Origin: Blastopirellula marina | GTDB lineage: Bacteria; Planctomycetota; Planctomycetia; Pirellulales; Pirellulaceae | Reading direction: 5' to 3' | NCBI RefSeq assembly: GCF_002967715.1 | Contig: NZ_PUIA01000026.1 | Coordinates: 186,001-250,000, forward strand | Length of the DNA: 64,000 nt | Made by a program: the position numbers and the translations under genes | Part shown: one piece after another, positions 60,849 through 64,000 of the stretch | Layout: each line of letters opens with the position of its first letter | Position numbering within the stretch: the stretch's first letter is position 1 | The notes under the pieces: model-generated | The model's database searches: none | What the model was told of the DNA's origin: nothing | The model's input: only the letters and a program-made list of their open reading frames with translations

Positions 60849-61558
60849 TTCATTTGTCTCCTTGATTGCAAAATTGAACTTACACAAACAGTACCACTCC
60901 TGCACATTCAATGGGACACACGAAAGCAAGTCAACACGAAAATACAAACATTCCAAATATCACCTAGACACAATCACGCAATCTGCATCAACAAATATCA
61001 CACTATTCATACATCCATAATCAACATCTATATAAATTACCGCCTATTTCAACCGGCTAAAATTCCATGCAACTTCGCTTTGCCACCAACACAACGATTG
61101 CCAATACAGTTCCGATAACACCTTTCAACAATATTTGAATGTATTAACATTCAATAACACACTAACGATCTTCCACACACTCGATCGCAAGTAACAGCAC
61201 GTCCACTTCCTGGTCATCATTTCACAACTTATCCGCAATGGCCCTGAACGTTTTCTATGGTACCGATCACTGGCAAAACAAATCTGGGGCAGTTCTCCAG
61301 CCAACTATTGATGAATGTTTTTGGAGTTGACTATTGGCCTGCCTGAACTTCCTAAGGCATCGCAATATCGGATGAATTTCAACATTGTGATGCCATTTAT
61401 TTTTAAGAGTTGGGTGATGACCCCATTTCCGATTTGGCACCAACATAGAGAAATGAAAAGCCCCCATTTCCCCGCAAATCTCCTCCCACACCCCCATTTC
61501 GCCAACTAAACTTGTAGGAGTCCCCAGCCCGACTTGCCCACTTTGGACCCTACTTCGC
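60849..61558. other. Intergenic region, 710 bp, with strong base skew
   Basis: From about 60880 to 61150 the plus strand is A/C-rich and very poor in G, unlike the rest of the window. It includes many CA, AT and ACA runs. 61315-61509 contains three copies of CCCCATTTC (61421, 61462, 61492). No gene was supported. The kinase gene starts at 61559. Confidence 0.5.
61421..61500. repeat. Three direct copies of CCCCATTTC
   Basis: CCCCATTTC occurs at 61421-61429, 61462-61470 and 61492-61500 (start-to-start distances 41 and 30), the last two preceded by an extra C. The group lies 60-140 bp upstream of the kinase start and could be a regulatory repeat or an imperfect tandem duplication. Confidence 0.45.
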
Positions 61559-63871
61559 ATGCCTTCGGATAATGCCCCTGCTCCTGATGCTCGTTTTGCG
61601 GAAACGATGGCCGGCCCCAGTGGTGATTTCAGCAAAGAGCAACAAGATATTGCCGTTGCCGCGTTGATTCTCCGCATGGGGGTGATCTCGGAACGCCAGT
61701 TGGCTCAGGCTCTTTCCACGTGGACGCTGCACGGCGATTTGCCGCTGCACGAGCACCTGGTCGCGCTGGGACAGATTGATATCGATACGTGCAACAAGCT
61801 GCTCGAACGCAGTCCGGCCCTCTTGAAGGAAGTCACGCCCGGTAGCGATACCGGCTTTACTTCGGCCGATACGGTCGTCGCACGGACGCTTGACTCGGTC
61901 GATCCTTCCGGGGCGATTGCCCGGCTGATGGGTATCCGCAGCGTCTCCGGCTCAGGTGCCAACGATGCCACCGGAGTGCGCTCGTCGGTGGCTCGCTATC
62001 GACTCATTCGCAAGCTGGGCCAAGGGGGGCTGGGGCGCGTCTGGATGGCGTACGACGAACATCTCAAACGTGCGGTTGCCGTGAAAGAAGTGACCGCACC
62101 TGATCAATCGTCGGCCCAGGAACGCTTTCGCCGCGAAGCCGAGATCACCGGTCGACTCGAACACCCTGGCATCGTCCCCATCTATCACCTGGGGGAAGAT
62201 ATTGAAACGGGCCAGTTCTTCTACGCGATGCGTTTCCTCGGCAAGCAAACGCTGCACGATACCATTCAAGAGTATCACGAACGCCTGAGCGCAGGGGATC
62301 ATAACCCGATGCTCCTGCGTCGTCTATTGACCGACTTTGTCAACGTTTGCCAGGCCATCGGGCACGCTCACTCGCGCAAGGTCATTCATCGCGACCTGAA
62401 GCCAGAAAACGTCGCGATCGATAACTTCGGCCAGGTGATTGTCATCGACTGGGGGATCGCCAAGGTCATTAACGAACTGCAATCGACGGACGGCCTGTCG
62501 AGCGGCCAGGCAGCGCACGCCAGCAATCAAAGCACGATGGATGGCCAGGTTCTGGGAACGCCGCTGTACATGGCACCCGAACAAGCGGCCGGTCGCATCG
62601 ACGAACTGGACGAACGTACCGACATCTACGGACTGGGCGCGATTCTGTTTTCGATCCTGGCTGGCTGCGGCCCGCACGAACACACGCGCAATGCTTCCAA
62701 CTCGGTCAATGGCCGCGAACTGTTGACGGCGATCGCTGGGCAGCCAACGCCCAATGCGGCCGAAGTGAACCCCGAGGTCGACCCCGCATTGGCCGCTATC
62801 TGCGCTAAAGCGATGGCCCGGCGGCAATACTCGCGGTATCAGTCGGCCTCGGAACTGGCCGAAGAAGTGCAGCGCTGGATGGCAGGCGAAAAGGTAGCTG
62901 CCTATCGCGAACGCCCCGAGCAGCGGCTGGCACGCTGGATTCAGCACCATCGCATCGCTTCGCAGTTGGTCGGCCTGGTGCTGGTGACCTGCCTGGTGGC
63001 GATGACCGTCTTCGTGGTCGATTCGTACAAAGCCCGCAAAGCGGAACGCCAAAGCCGCTTCGACCAGATGCAGGCCTACAGCCGCGAACTGGAAGTCCAA
63101 CTGAAAGCGACCGCCGAGAGTCTCTCGAAAGATGTCCGCTTCATGTCCAGCCTGCCTCCCATCCAAGGCATCATCCAGGCCAATAGCGGTATGCCAGATG
63201 CCGAACCAGAAGACGTGTGGCGCAGTCGACTCGAGATGATTTACGAGGAATTCCTGCGAGCCAATGTCGAGTACCTCTCGATCAGCTTCACCAAGATCGC
63301 CGACCAGGCAGCCGAAGATGTCGTTTGCGTCGAGCGGAACGTGCGCGATCCGGCCTATCTGCGGCGCGTGCCGGCCTCGCGTCTGACAACCCATAACGAG
63401 CCTGAGATCATGGCACAAGTTTCACGGCTCAATCGCGGCGACATCTTGTTAGCCGTCCGCAGTGCCGACGACAAGCCCGATGATCGCATCGAAGAAGGGG
63501 TGCGGCTGGTCGCGATCACACCGATTTACGACGACCAAACCGGTGGCCTGTTTGGTGCGGCCGTGATCGCCATCGACCTGCGCCACCAGATTGTCGACTT
63601 CCTGACACGACTCGATCAAGACACGTCCGTCATTCAAGTCACCGATCGCCAGGGGAAGGTCTGGGTCCGCGATACGCCTGACGCAAGCGTTCTCGAAACC
63701 AACAAGCCCACCAGCATCACCACCCAATTTCCCGAGCTGAAGGCTTTCTTCGACGACGAAGACGCCAAGCACTTCAGCGATACAAGCGACGGCATAATTG
63801 CCTCGAAGGTCTTGCTCGACCACTTCAACGGGCAAACGGCCGTGGGCATAGTGCTGAATCTGGTGGAATAG
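61559..63871 (+). CDS. Transmembrane Ser/Thr protein kinase with extracytoplasmic sensor domain
   Basis: 770 residues. The N-terminal 140 residues are soluble and hold a helical segment (AALILRMGVISERQLAQALSTW) plus a Ser/Thr-rich linker. Kinase domain at about 146-440: LGQGGLGRVW (153-162), ATP lysine K176 in VAVKE, HRDLKPEN (277-284), metal loop IDWG (297-299, in place of DFG) and YMAPEQA (337-343). One membrane helix at about 467-487. The remaining 280 residues lie outside, with a Cache-like pattern (coiled helix, then FMSSLPPIQGIIQ, RLVAITPIYDDQTGGLFGAAVIAIDLR, VTDRQGKVWVRD). This arrangement is common in planctomycete membrane kinases that sense small extracellular ligands. No phosphatase or FHA partner is adjacent. 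Confidence 0.92.
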   Translation: MPSDNAPAPDARFAETMAGPSGDFSKEQQDIAVAALILRMGVISERQLAQALSTWTLHGDLPLHEHLVALGQIDIDTCNKLLERSPALLKEVTPGSDTGFTSADTVVARTLDSVDPSGAIARLMGIRSVSGSGANDATGVRSSVARYRLIRKLGQGGLGRVWMAYDEHLKRAVAVKEVTAPDQSSAQERFRREAEITGRLEHPGIVPIYHLGEDIETGQFFYAMRFLGKQTLHDTIQEYHERLSAGDHNPMLLRRLLTDFVNVCQAIGHAHSRKVIHRDLKPENVAIDNFGQVIVIDWGIAKVINELQSTDGLSSGQAAHASNQSTMDGQVLGTPLYMAPEQAAGRIDELDERTDIYGLGAILFSILAGCGPHEHTRNASNSVNGRELLTAIAGQPTPNAAEVNPEVDPALAAICAKAMARRQYSRYQSASELAEEVQRWMAGEKVAAYRERPEQRLARWIQHHRIASQLVGLVLVTCLVAMTVFVVDSYKARKAERQSRFDQMQAYSRELEVQLKATAESLSKDVRFMSSLPPIQGIIQANSGMPDAEPEDVWRSRLEMIYEEFLRANVEYLSISFTKIADQAAEDVVCVERNVRDPAYLRRVPASRLTTHNEPEIMAQVSRLNRGDILLAVRSADDKPDDRIEEGVRLVAITPIYDDQTGGLFGAAVIAIDLRHQIVDFLTRLDQDTSVIQVTDRQGKVWVRDTPDASVLETNKPTSITTQFPELKAFFDDEDAKHFSDTSDGIIASKVLLDHFNGQTAVGIVLNLVE

Positions 63872-64000
63872 TTCTCCCGCAGGACGAGTCGCGACGCATT
63901 GTGCATCTTGTTGGTCGTTGCGTTACAATCCTAGCTCACGCCGCCACAAAGCGATTGACCCCGAGCGGCAAATCTTGAACTTCCGAGTGTTCATCCACGG
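63872..64000. other. Right edge, no complete gene
   Basis: 129 bp after the kinase stop. No stem-loop terminator was seen. A plus-strand open stretch may begin near 63975 (ttgaacttccg) but is too short to assign. Confidence 0.3.

Overview
The window looks like a chromosomal segment of a planctomycete, most likely a member of the Pirellulales (Blastopirellula/Bremerella/Rhodopirellula-like). The case rests on gene content read directly from the translations: a DUF1559 pilin-like secreted protein next to a carboxypeptidase-regulatory-like lipoprotein, a very large PVC-type heme-binding (CxxCH) protein, two sulfatases, two Hanks-type Ser/Thr kinases, an ECF sigma factor, a double-sized signal peptidase pair and many small planctomycete-style membrane proteins. 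Genus and species are inference. I saw no rRNA, tRNA, CRISPR array, insertion sequence or prophage.

Layout. 1-2728: a truncated secreted golvesin-domain protein, a secreted double PRC-barrel protein and a small Rho_N-like protein. 2781-9529 (minus strand): a signalling locus running FHA protein, polytopic Ser/Thr kinase, 38-aa membrane peptide, 366-aa membrane protein, ECF sigma factor, AIM24-family protein, zinc-ligand (anti-sigma-like) protein and a tail-anchored small protein. 9739-14983: coiled-coil secreted or membrane protein, 67-aa protein with a strong terminator, EamA transporter, CinA-like/NMN-adenylyltransferase-like fusion and ROK sugar kinase. 15075-22593 (plus): lepA, two unusual signal peptidases with large inserts, lptB, a methyltransferase and a small membrane protein. 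22822-27462: BlaI/M56 regulatory pair, a second methyltransferase and an MscS channel. 27952-32473: diguanylate cyclase divergent from a NarL-type response regulator, then an M20 peptidase overlapping a BFD-like [2Fe-2S] protein, then a STAS protein. 32856-37862: LOG-family protein convergent with the PVC cytochrome-type protein.

38242-44242 is a complete peptide/opine-type ABC importer (lipoprotein binding protein, two permeases, fused double ATPase; YejABEF-like architecture) behind a readable sigma-70-like promoter. 44254-50304 holds small membrane and unknown genes, rlmN, an internally duplicated protein, a membrane-anchored HTH-like protein and metG. 50464-55898 (minus) is a catabolic/secretory block of two sulfatases, a Tat-exported sugar isomerase-like protein and an NHL-repeat protein, followed by a quinone reductase and a divergent short-chain dehydrogenase. 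58380-59949 is the DUF1559/lipoprotein pair. 59950-61558 is a low-density, compositionally odd stretch with a probable gene relic and a small KRHI-repeat protein. A second transmembrane Ser/Thr kinase closes the window.

Genes that probably work together: the FHA/kinase/sigma locus (signal transduction to transcription), the BlaI/M56 pair (repressor plus membrane protease), the cyclase/response regulator pair, the ABC importer operon, and the two sulfatases with their downstream isomerase (polysaccharide degradation). The most unusual items are the fused CinA-like/adenylyltransferase with an eroded amidase site, the two signal peptidases with lectin-like insertions, the overlapping peptidase/[2Fe-2S] pair, and a pair of related inverted hairpin repeats flanking the FHA gene.
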